Shown: positions 57,266 to 64,000 of the stretch, piece after piece
How the letters are laid out: the number at the start of each line of letters is the position of its first letter
Numbering within the stretch: the first letter of the stretch is position 1
Source: Chloroflexota bacterium
GTDB taxonomy: Bacteria; Chloroflexota; Anaerolineae; Aggregatilineales; Phototrophicaceae
Length of the DNA stretch: 64,000 nucleotides
Direction of reading: 5' to 3'
Assembly (NCBI GenBank): GCA_014338005.1
Contig: QUBZ01000004.1
Coordinates: forward strand, 1-64,000
Program-made: the position numbers and the translations under genes
The notes under the pieces: generated by a model
The model's input: only the letters and a program-made list of their open reading frames with translations
The model's database searches: none
Told to the model about the DNA's origin: nothing

Positions 57266-58522
57266 GTGGATAGGCGTCGCGTCGTCATAACCGGAATGGG
57301 CATCATCTGCCCAACAGGGAATAACCCGGAAGAAGCCTGGGCGAATGCCGCCGCAGGCAAAACCGGCATTGGCCGCATCACACGTTTTGATACCTCGCAC
57401 CTTGAAAACCATTTTGGCGGCGAGGTGAAAAACTTTGACCCCGAACAGGAATTAGGCCGCCGGGAAGCCCGCCGCACCGACCGTGTGACGCAGCTCGGCC
57501 TGTATGCCGCCCGGCAGGCGATGGAAGACTCCGGCCTGGTTGTTACCGATGAAAACCGCTACCACATCGGCGTAGTGATGGGCAGCGGCATTGGCGGCAT
57601 CAGCTCGATTTTTGAGGGCATCAAATCGTTTATCGAAAAAGGCGCAAAAGCCGTCAGCCCCCTGCTCGTCCCGATGATGCTGCCGGACAGCCCATCCAGC
57701 AAGGTTTCGATGACCTACGGCCTGCGCGGCCCGAACTTCGCCATTTCCACCGCCTGCGCCACCGGCAACAACTGCATCGGCGAAGCGACCGAGATCATCC
57801 GGCGCGGCGACGCTAAAGCCATCCTGGCCGGCAGCACCGAGGCAGGTCTGGTAGATATCGCCATCGCCAGTTTTAATAACATGACGGCCATCTCGCGCAG
57901 GAACGAAGCCCCGGAAAAAGCCTCTCGCCCCTTCGACAGCGAGCGGGATGGTTTTGTCGTGGCGGAAGGCGCGGCGCTGTTGATGCTGGAAGACCTGGAA
58001 CACGCCCAGGCGCGCGGCGCAAAAATTTATGCCGAAATACTGGGCTACGGCCACACTTCCGACGCTTATCATGTGACCGCCCCCCTCGAAACCGGCGAGG
58101 GCGCGGCCAGAGCCATCGAGCTGGCCCTGGACGATGCAGGGCTGACGCCGGAGCAGATTGACTACATCAATGCACACGGCACCAGCACGCCGCTTAACGA
58201 CCGCAGCGAAACCCTGGCGATCAAACAAGCGATGGGCGAGCAGGCCTACGAAATCCCGATCAGTTCAACTAAATCGGTGACTGGGCATTTAATGGGCGCG
58301 GCAGGCGCGGTCGAAGCCGTCTTTACCATCATGGCGATCCGCAGCAGTTTCGTACCCCCCACCGTTAACCTGGAAAACCCGGACCCGGACTGCGACCTGA
58401 ATTATACGCCGCTCATTGGCGTCCCGCGTGAAATTAATATAGCAATGAGTAATTCGTTTGGTTTCGGTGGTCATAATGCCGTCGTGATATTCGGCAAATA
58501 CCGGCAAAATGGACGCGCATAA
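57266..58522 (+). CDS. fabF: Beta-ketoacyl-ACP synthase II
   Basis: FabF extends fatty acids by condensing acyl groups with malonyl-ACP. The 418-residue protein has the active-site Cys in STACATGNNC (about C164), the His pair in NAHGTSTPLND and KSVTGHLMGAAG (about H304, H341) and the Lys (about K336). The GTG at 57266 is used because GGAGG lies 5 bases before it; a TTG at 57236 lies too near the promoter. fabH follows with a 14-base overlap. No acpP, fabG or fabD gene is nearby. Confidence 0.93.
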   Translation: MDRRRVVITGMGIICPTGNNPEEAWANAAAGKTGIGRITRFDTSHLENHFGGEVKNFDPEQELGRREARRTDRVTQLGLYAARQAMEDSGLVVTDENRYHIGVVMGSGIGGISSIFEGIKSFIEKGAKAVSPLLVPMMLPDSPSSKVSMTYGLRGPNFAISTACATGNNCIGEATEIIRRGDAKAILAGSTEAGLVDIAIASFNNMTAISRRNEAPEKASRPFDSERDGFVVAEGAALLMLEDLEHAQARGAKIYAEILGYGHTSDAYHVTAPLETGEGAARAIELALDDAGLTPEQIDYINAHGTSTPLNDRSETLAIKQAMGEQAYEIPISSTKSVTGHLMGAAGAVEAVFTIMAIRSSFVPPTVNLENPDPDCDLNYTPLIGVPREINIAMSNSFGFGGHNAVVIFGKYRQNGRA

Positions 58523-59738
58523 CGGCCAGAAGATTTACGCGCATATTGTTGGCTGGGGCATGGCCGTCCCGGACAGCGTGCTGACCAACGCGCACCTGGA
58601 AGCTATCGTTGAAACCAGCGACGAATGGATTCGCACGCGCACCGGCATTCGAGAGCGGCGCATCGCCAGCGAGCGCGACTCGACAACCAGCCTGGGGCTG
58701 AAGGCAGCGCAGCGCGCGCTGGATGTGGCCGACATGCAGCCGACCGAAATTGACCTTATTATCGTCGCTACCTCAACGCCGGAAAATATCTTTCCCAGCA
58801 CCGCCAGCCTCATCCAGCACTCATTAGGGGCTGTCAAAGCCGGGGCGTTCGACCTCAGCGCCGCCTGCTCCGGCTTTGTTTATGGGGTGGATATGGCCGC
58901 CCAGTCCATCAAATCCGGCAGCATCCAGAGCGCCCTGGTCATCGGTACAGAAACGATGACGCGCATCCTGGACTGGCAGGATCGCGGCACGTGCATTCTG
59001 TTTGGCGACGGGGCCGGCGCAGTCGTTTTACGCGCCAGCACGGTTGAGGGCGGCATCCTCTCGGCAGTTTTGCGTTCGGACGGCTCTGGCAGTGATATGC
59101 TTGGCCTGCCCACCGTCGGCAGTGTGGACTTGCGTAACGCCTACAGCGCGGTGAACGGCGCGCGCCCCACAACCGGCCTGACCGCTCCTGAGCTTTCGCC
59201 TTCCCTCGCCGGTCAGATGCGCCTGTACAAAATGCACATGAACGGCGGTGAGGTGTTTAAGTTCGCCACCCGCGTCATCAACGAAAGCGTCCATCAGGCA
59301 CTTGAAAAAGCCGGCCTGACAATAAACGACGTGTCGCTTATCGTTCCGCACCAGGCCAACCAGCGTATTATCCAGGCCGCCGCCCGCGCTTTAAAGGTGG
59401 ATACCGACTTATTTATGAGCAATCTGGATCGCTACGGCAACACCTCGGCGGCTTCGATCCCGATTGCGTTGTGTGAGGCCATCGAACAGGGGCGCGTGAG
59501 CGAAGGGCAGAATGTCGTTTTCGTCGGCTTTGGCGGGGGCCTCACCTGGGCTTCGATGGTTGTGAAATGGACAGGCGCGCGTCCTCCCGAACCGGGCGCA
59601 ACCACGCTGATTAACCAGCAGCGCCGCCAGATCAGCTATCTGTTCGCCCGGTGGCAGATGCGGCTGCGGCGCTTCAGCCGCCGCTGGATGGGTTTATTCA
59701 CTCGTTTCCTCCCGCGCCGCGGCAAAAACGGCGAATAG
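58509..59738 (+). CDS. fabH: Beta-ketoacyl-ACP synthase III with basic C-terminal tail
   Basis: FabH starts fatty acid synthesis by condensing acyl-CoA with malonyl-ACP. The 409-residue protein has the triad Cys120 (LSAACSGFVYG), His281 (VPHQANQR) and Asn311 (DRYGNTSAASIP). The core ends near residue 356 (GGGLTWASMVVKW). A tail of 53 residues follows, rich in Arg and aromatic residues (SYLFARWQMRLRRFSRRW), which is unusual for the family (about 310-335 residues). An insertion also lies near 195-240. Its ATG overlaps fabF by 14 bases in another frame, so the two are coupled. Confidence 0.92.
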   Translation: MDAHNGQKIYAHIVGWGMAVPDSVLTNAHLEAIVETSDEWIRTRTGIRERRIASERDSTTSLGLKAAQRALDVADMQPTEIDLIIVATSTPENIFPSTASLIQHSLGAVKAGAFDLSAACSGFVYGVDMAAQSIKSGSIQSALVIGTETMTRILDWQDRGTCILFGDGAGAVVLRASTVEGGILSAVLRSDGSGSDMLGLPTVGSVDLRNAYSAVNGARPTTGLTAPELSPSLAGQMRLYKMHMNGGEVFKFATRVINESVHQALEKAGLTINDVSLIVPHQANQRIIQAAARALKVDTDLFMSNLDRYGNTSAASIPIALCEAIEQGRVSEGQNVVFVGFGGGLTWASMVVKWTGARPPEPGATTLINQQRRQISYLFARWQMRLRRFSRRWMGLFTRFLPRRGKNGE

Positions 59739-59836
59739 TACCAGAGTACCACGAAACCTTTTCTCGCTTTTCCAGTCGTTATTGGCGTCACAGCCGAACA
59801 CGGTTGGAATGGGTCATTTCATAAGGAGAAAAGGTT

Positions 59837-61075
59837 ATGTCCACAGGTAATCGTCACATCAAGTTGGGCCTGCTTTTAGCGGTAACGGTGTTTCTGCTGA
59901 CGATCTTCGGCAGCGCGGCGCTGGCGCAGGACGATGCAGCTGCGGCCAGGGTCGAATTTGTCGGCATCATCGAAGCCATGACCCCCACTACGATTACGAT
60001 CAACGGTCAGGTTATTGACATCACCGGCCTGCAAATCCAGCCGCCGCTGGCGCTCGGCGCAGTGGTCAAAGTTGAAGCCACACTCGCGCCGGATGGCCGC
60101 CTGGCGGCGGACAAGTTAAAAGCTGATGATGACAGCCTGCGCCCCGGCGAAATCGAAATCGTCGGCAAAATCGCCGGTATGGACGGCACGACCCTCATCA
60201 TCGCCGGACGTGCTATCAGCCTCAGCGGCGCTGAAATCAAGGATGCTGTCGCCATCGGCCAGATCGTCAAAATCAAGGTGTCGCAGGCGAACGACGGCTC
60301 ACTAACCGCCCGCGAAGTCCAGGCATACGACGACAGCGCCGACGACAACAGTAATGCCAACACGAACGATAACGCCGGCGATAATGCCAACAGCAACGCC
60401 AATACGAACGACAACGCCGACGACACCACGAAATTCGACGATGACGAATTCGAACTTAAAGGCACGCTGACGGAAATCGGCGATGGTTATATCGTGGTAT
60501 CCGGCATCTGGATTGCCACCAGCGGCGCGGAAATTAAAGGCAGCCTGGTACCGGGCGCGCTGGTGGAAGTCAAACTCGGCATCGCCGGCAACCAGTTTGT
60601 GGCCTTCAAGGTCGAACACAAAACTTCGAGCGATGATGACTTTTTACCCGGTGAGTGTGTCATTGCCGCGCCCCAGGGCTGGACGAGCTACACCATCCGC
60701 GCCGGCGATACGCTCTCCAGCGTGGCCGCCCGCAGCGGCGCTGATCTTGACGATCTGGTGAGCTTCAACTGCATCACCAATCCCCGTGTGATTATGGCCG
60801 GAACTGTGATCTTCGTCCCGCGTGAACCCGCCCCTGCGCTGGATAACGCCAACAGCAACTTCAACACCAACAGCAACGATAACCACGACGACGATAACGG
60901 CAACGACAATCACGACGACGACGGCGACAACAGTAACGACAACCACGACGACGACAGCAATGACAACCACGACGACGACAACAGCAACGACAACCACGAC
61001 GACAACAGCAATGACAACCACGACGACGACAACAGCAACGACAACCACGACGACGATGAAGATGACGATGATTAA
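59837..61075 (+). CDS. Secreted DUF5666-LysM protein with NDNHDD-repeat tail
   Basis: This 412-residue protein has a signal peptide (about 1-30, cleaved after ALA-Q). Three DUF5666-like beta domains follow (about 37-96, 104-165 and 205-262; EFVGIIEAMTPTTITINGQVI, EIVGKIAGMDGTTLIIAGRAI, ELKGTLTEIGDGYIVVSGIWI) and one LysM domain (about 283-328, YTIRAGDTLSSVAARSG). An Asn/Asp-rich linker splits the second and third DUF5666 domains. The tail (about 346-412) has seven NDNHDD units. It should bind peptidoglycan through LysM; the tail may bind metal ions. AAGGAG is upstream. The same DUF5666 domain recurs in the membrane protein at 63349. Confidence 0.82.
   Translation: MSTGNRHIKLGLLLAVTVFLLTIFGSAALAQDDAAAARVEFVGIIEAMTPTTITINGQVIDITGLQIQPPLALGAVVKVEATLAPDGRLAADKLKADDDSLRPGEIEIVGKIAGMDGTTLIIAGRAISLSGAEIKDAVAIGQIVKIKVSQANDGSLTAREVQAYDDSADDNSNANTNDNAGDNANSNANTNDNADDTTKFDDDEFELKGTLTEIGDGYIVVSGIWIATSGAEIKGSLVPGALVEVKLGIAGNQFVAFKVEHKTSSDDDFLPGECVIAAPQGWTSYTIRAGDTLSSVAARSGADLDDLVSFNCITNPRVIMAGTVIFVPREPAPALDNANSNFNTNSNDNHDDDNGNDNHDDDGDNSNDNHDDDSNDNHDDDNSNDNHDDNSNDNHDDDNSNDNHDDDEDDDD
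60872..61072 (+). repeat. Tandem coding repeat (NDNHDD units)
   Basis: About 200 bases built of AACGACAACCACGACGACGAC-like units (shown here in part) encode seven Asn-Asp-Asn-His-Asp-Asp units. The DNA repeats are nearly identical, so copy number can change by slippage in frame. Confidence 0.8.
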
Positions 61076-61092
61076 TCGGTAACGGTCTCGTC

Positions 61093-61118
61093 GGGGAGAG
61101 GGGCATGTCCCTCTCCCC
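61093..61118 (+). terminator. Hairpin after the DUF5666-LysM gene (possible terminator)
   Basis: GGGGAGAGGG (61093-61102) pairs with CCCTCTCCCC (61109-61118), followed by TTCATTCATTT. The T run is broken, so read-through into the next gene is possible. Confidence 0.55.
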
Positions 61119-61167
61119 TTCATTCATTTAATGTTACCCCGACGAAACAAACCCGGCAGGTGCCAAT

Positions 61168-62772
61168 ATGATAAGATTTCGCGTACCTAAACCTCTATCT
61201 GTAAACCTTCAAACGATGGGGTTAAACACGCTGTTCCAGACAGATTGGGCCGCTTTCGCTTTACGGATAGGCGTTAAATCACTTCCGTTCTGGGCGAAAG
61301 GGCTGCTGCTGTATATTTTTTGCTTCGCCGTGTTAAGTTTCCTGATCTTCACCGCGCCGGGTTTTTTCGGCACGGATGACTATTATCACGCGCGGATCGC
61401 CACACAGATCATTGAACAGGGGCGGTTGAATTTATCCTTCCCCTGGCTGCCGAAAACCATCCTCAGCCCGGAACAGTTCACCGACCATCATCTGCTTTAT
61501 CATCTTTACATCGCACCCTGGACTTATGCGTTCGGCATGACAGGCGCAAAACTGGCGACCGTCAGCATTACCGCTGGGATTTTTGCAGCCGCCTGGGTGC
61601 TGCTGCGCGGCGTGGGCGTCCGGTACGCGGCATTCTGGACGCTGGCGCTGTTCGGCGCTTCGGTGCCGTTTTTATACCGGCTGCTGATGATCCGCACCCA
61701 GGGAGCGTCGCTGCTGCTGCTGATTATCACCCTGCATTTGATTTTTACCCGGCACTGGCGCTGGTTAATTCTGGCCGCCTTTGCCTATGCCTGGCTCTAT
61801 AACGGTTTCGTGTTGATCGCTGCTTTTGCGGGCCTGTACACGGTCGCAACCTGGATCGCTGAAAAACGGCTTGCCTGGCAGCCGGTCATGTATACGGCGC
61901 TCGGCGTGGGGCTAGGGCTGGTGATTAACCCCTATTTTCCACAGAACATTCTGTTTATCACCGATCACCTGGGCGCAAAGGTGGATATTGAAAACAGTGT
62001 ACGGGTCGGCAGCGAGTGGTATCCCTACACGACCGGCGCGCTGCTGGCGAACTCTGGCGGGGCGCTGCTGGCGCTGGCGCTGGGTTTCCTGGCCCCCAGC
62101 TTTGGCAGCCACCGGCGCGACCGCATTGAAAACACCCTGCTTTTCACCGCGCTGCTGACCCTGTTCATGGTCTTTCGTTCCCGGCGGTTTATCGAATATT
62201 TCCCCGCTTTCGCCGTATTATTCTGTGCCGTCGTCTGGGGACGCAATCCGGTTCGCCTGAACGAATGGCTTCCGGCGGTTTTTCGCTCCCGTTGGCTGGT
62301 CGCACTCGGAGCGGCAGCGGTGATGGGGATTTTTAGCATCACAACAGTATCGCAGGTTTATCGGGACGCGCAGGCATCCCGGTCGCCGGAATACCTGGCC
62401 GGGGCGGCTACCTGGTTGCGAGAAAACACACCGCCAGGTACATTCGTCTTCCAGACGGACTGGGACGACTTCACGCGCCTGTTTTACTACAATACCAGCA
62501 GCACTTATCTGGTTGGACTTGACCCGACCTATCTGGAAATTGCCGACCCGGCGCTCTGGGATCGCTGGGTACACATCACACAGGGGAAAGTATCGTCACC
62601 GGCGCAGGTTATCTGGTCGGAATTCGGCGCGGCTTATATCGTCAGCGACAGGCAGCACGACCGGTTTATCGAACGCGCGAACGATGACCCGAACATGGAA
62701 CTCGTTTATCAGGATCAATACAGCTACGTCTGGCATTTATCCGAAGCTGTTACCGCATCATCCAGAGAATGA
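61168..62772 (+). CDS. GT-C-type membrane glycosyltransferase with DDYYH motif
   Basis: This 534-residue protein has about ten membrane helices and one large outer loop or tail at the C-terminus (about 400-534). The first outer loop has GTDDYYHARIA (D70-D71, H74), like the DxxYHxR metal motif of oligosaccharyltransferases STT3/AglB/PglB. The C-terminal outer part has QTDWDDFTRLFYYN, in the area where STT3 has WWDYG; a strict WWDYG is not present. It is probably a lipid-linked sugar transferase. It overlaps the sigma gene by 4 bases, so all three last genes of the window are coupled. Confidence 0.75.
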   Translation: MIRFRVPKPLSVNLQTMGLNTLFQTDWAAFALRIGVKSLPFWAKGLLLYIFCFAVLSFLIFTAPGFFGTDDYYHARIATQIIEQGRLNLSFPWLPKTILSPEQFTDHHLLYHLYIAPWTYAFGMTGAKLATVSITAGIFAAAWVLLRGVGVRYAAFWTLALFGASVPFLYRLLMIRTQGASLLLLIITLHLIFTRHWRWLILAAFAYAWLYNGFVLIAAFAGLYTVATWIAEKRLAWQPVMYTALGVGLGLVINPYFPQNILFITDHLGAKVDIENSVRVGSEWYPYTTGALLANSGGALLALALGFLAPSFGSHRRDRIENTLLFTALLTLFMVFRSRRFIEYFPAFAVLFCAVVWGRNPVRLNEWLPAVFRSRWLVALGAAAVMGIFSITTVSQVYRDAQASRSPEYLAGAATWLRENTPPGTFVFQTDWDDFTRLFYYNTSSTYLVGLDPTYLEIADPALWDRWVHITQGKVSSPAQVIWSEFGAAYIVSDRQHDRFIERANDDPNMELVYQDQYSYVWHLSEAVTASSRE

Positions 62773-63356
62773 GCATGATACTGATTGTCCTTCCCGACAT
62801 CCCGGCAGAAGACCGCCTCCTGGCACAGGCCCGGCAGGGAAATCAGGATGCCATCATGCAGATTTACGAAAGTTACTTCTCGCCGATCTACAATTTCATC
62901 CGGCTGCGGGTGGATGATCGAAACGTGGCCGAAGACCTCGCCAGCGAGGTTTTTATCAAACTGGTGAGCGCCTTCCGCAGCCACACCGCCCCCCGCCACA
63001 GCCTGCGCGGCTGGCTGTTCCGCGTCGCCCGCAATGTCATTCATGACCATTATGGTCGCGCCCGCCAGTTGACGACCGAAACCCTGGAGGAATGGATACC
63101 CGCTTCCCCCGATAACGACCCGGAAGTTCAGTTCATGCAGACGTTGGATGTCGAACGCACCCGCCATGCCCTGCGAATGCTTTCAGCCGAACAACAGGAG
63201 GTGCTGATTTTACGCTTCGGCCAGATGTTAAGCCTGGAAGAAACGGCGGACATCCTGGGCAAAAAAGTGGGCGCGGTGAAATCGCTCCAGTTCCGGGCGA
63301 TCAACGCGCTTCGGCAGGCTTTTAGCGAGCTGCGGATGGAAACCGAAAATGGCTGA
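62769..63356 (+). CDS. ECF-type RNA polymerase sigma factor
   Basis: This 195-residue protein has region 2 (about 28-95: IYESYFSPIYNFIRLRVDDRNVAEDLASEVFIKL, HSLRGWLFRVARNVIHDHYGR, each part given in short) and region 4 (about 130-190: LSAEQQEVLILRFGQMLSLEETADILGKKVGAVKSLQFRAINAL, in short). It has no region 1 or 3, so it is an ECF or ECF-like factor. The ATG overlaps the GT-C stop by 4 bases, and the next gene starts 8 bases before its stop. The downstream membrane protein is the likely regulator. Confidence 0.9.
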   Translation: MSMILIVLPDIPAEDRLLAQARQGNQDAIMQIYESYFSPIYNFIRLRVDDRNVAEDLASEVFIKLVSAFRSHTAPRHSLRGWLFRVARNVIHDHYGRARQLTTETLEEWIPASPDNDPEVQFMQTLDVERTRHALRMLSAEQQEVLILRFGQMLSLEETADILGKKVGAVKSLQFRAINALRQAFSELRMETENG

Positions 63357-64000
63357 CCAGGACTTGCTGAACGCTTTTGACGACTGCATCAACCGCCTGT
63401 CCGCCGGACAGACGGTGGACGACTGCCTGCACGCCCACCCTCAATATGCCCCGGCGCTGCGCCCTATGCTGGAAGCCGGCCTGGCGATTCGCCGCCTCCG
63501 GGTGAACCCGGCAGAAGTTAACCAGGCGCAGGTGCGTGTTCGAGCGCGCGTGGCGCTGGCTGCCCGCGCTGCACCCGCGCGACCCACTTACCCGCTGCGA
63601 TCTTTGGCAGCACTGGCTGCCGCGCTACTGGTTGTTTTCCTGGTTATTTCCGGCGGCGCGGTCACACTGGCGCAAAGCAGTCTGCCCGGCGACCCGCTCT
63701 ATGGCATCAAACGCCTAACTGAAAGCGCACGTCTGGCAGTCAGCGGGAATGATCCGGCACTGCAAACTGAGTTCGCTACCCGGCGTATCGGCGAAATTGA
63801 GCAGATTTTGGCTTTAGGACGCGCTGCCGATGTAGACTTCGCCGGCGAAATCGAAACCATCAACGGCGACGCCTGGGTGATCGCCGGTCTGCCGCTGCGC
63901 GTGCCGGAAGAAAGCCTTGGCACGACGGAATTCCGCGTCGGAGACCGGGTCGAAATCAATGCTTACACAACTGCATCCGGCGCGCTCATCGCGCGGGAAA
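63349..64000 (+). CDS. Membrane protein with DUF5667 and DUF5666 domains, likely sigma regulator (partial)
   Basis: The frame runs to the window edge without a stop, so at least 217 residues are visible and the C-terminus is missing. It has an N-terminal soluble part (about 1-80, MADQDLLNAFDDCINRLSAG, DDCLHAHPQYAPAL), one membrane helix (about 84-108), a DUF5667-like segment (about 110-155, SLPGDPLYGIKRLTESARL) and the start of a DUF5666 domain (about 162-217, DFAGEIETINGDAWVIAGLPL). The N-terminus resembles the small cytoplasmic part of membrane anti-sigma proteins, but I see no ZAS zinc motif. Overlap with the sigma gene (8 bases) supports a working pair. Confidence 0.8.
   Translation, partial: MADQDLLNAFDDCINRLSAGQTVDDCLHAHPQYAPALRPMLEAGLAIRRLRVNPAEVNQAQVRVRARVALAARAAPARPTYPLRSLAALAAALLVVFLVISGGAVTLAQSSLPGDPLYGIKRLTESARLAVSGNDPALQTEFATRRIGEIEQILALGRAADVDFAGEIETINGDAWVIAGLPLRVPEESLGTTEFRVGDRVEINAYTTASGALIARE

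Noticed and set aside
60872..61072. Regular repeats as a possible CRISPR array
   Set aside because: Units are short, have no spacers, and encode a continuous protein tail.
60644..61123. A minus frame with a very Val-rich stretch opposite the NDNHDD repeats
   Set aside because: It is the antisense translation of the tandem repeat and has no domain.

Overview
The window is a stretch of ordinary-looking bacterial chromosome of fairly high GC. It carries 52 protein genes (the last one cut by the window edge) and one tRNA, very densely packed, with no gap above 300 bases. I see no transposase, prophage, plasmid or CRISPR array. The best guess for the host is a member of the Chloroflexota, probably near the Anaerolineae. 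The reasons are the many secreted proteins with Thr-Pro linkers, TolB-like propellers, tandem PPC/YfaP-like modules, DUF5666/DUF5667 proteins, a BTAD regulator, a PknB-type kinase with an NBR1-like outer domain, Rex, a class II lyase, and MacB/HlyD-type exporters without an outer-membrane partner. This is inference from gene style; no 16S rRNA gene is present.

Layout. 1-7.8 kb: a secreted GH-A-like lipoprotein, a GyrA-type topoisomerase subunit, a BTAD regulator and a long RelA/SpoT enzyme. 8-20.8 kb: moeA and a VKOR gene, an S1-domain protein, then cell-envelope genes (lipoprotein, PPC/YfaP-like protein, M23 peptidase, TolB-like membrane protein, LysM-YkuD transpeptidase), then a Ser/Thr kinase-HD pair. 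20.8-24.2 kb: fumarase/aspartase-type lyase, Mn-type superoxide dismutase, DMT exporter. 24.3-32.1 kb: a long leftward run with a wHTH-AAA+ ATPase, a degenerate receiver protein, an unknown protein, an SDR, obgE, nadD and a tandem solute-binding protein. 32.3-36.5 kb: a UlaG-like hydrolase, the tig-clpP-clpX operon and tRNA-Leu(UAG). 36.6-44.3 kb: a GbsR/MarR-type regulator and a six-gene exporter operon (two membrane-fusion proteins, one ATPase, one TolB-like propeller, two permeases).

44.5-51 kb: rex, mreB and an F1 operon atpA-atpG-atpD-atpC lacking delta and Fo genes. Its gamma subunit carries an extra C-terminal helix-hairpin-helix-like domain. 51.2-57.1 kb: an orphan histidine kinase, proC, and an SDR-GNAT-OSBS/NSAR group. 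57.2-59.7 kb: fabF and fabH. 59.8-64 kb: a secreted DUF5666-LysM protein with an NDNHDD-repeat tail, a GT-C membrane protein with an oligosaccharyltransferase-like DDYYH motif, an ECF sigma factor, and a membrane protein with DUF5667 and DUF5666 that is probably its regulator.

The most interesting points are the F1 gamma fusion, Rex-operator-like sites at both the rex and atpA promoters, the DUF5666-linked sigma/surface-protein cluster, a perfect inverted repeat wrapped around the kinase promoter, a RelA/SpoT enzyme whose synthetase signature is of the monofunctional type while its hydrolase is intact, and a small CCAAG-type mobile-repeat remnant upstream of proC. Many promoters can be read directly: several have 17-base spacing, and several are extended -10 (TGn-TATAAT) with no clear -35.
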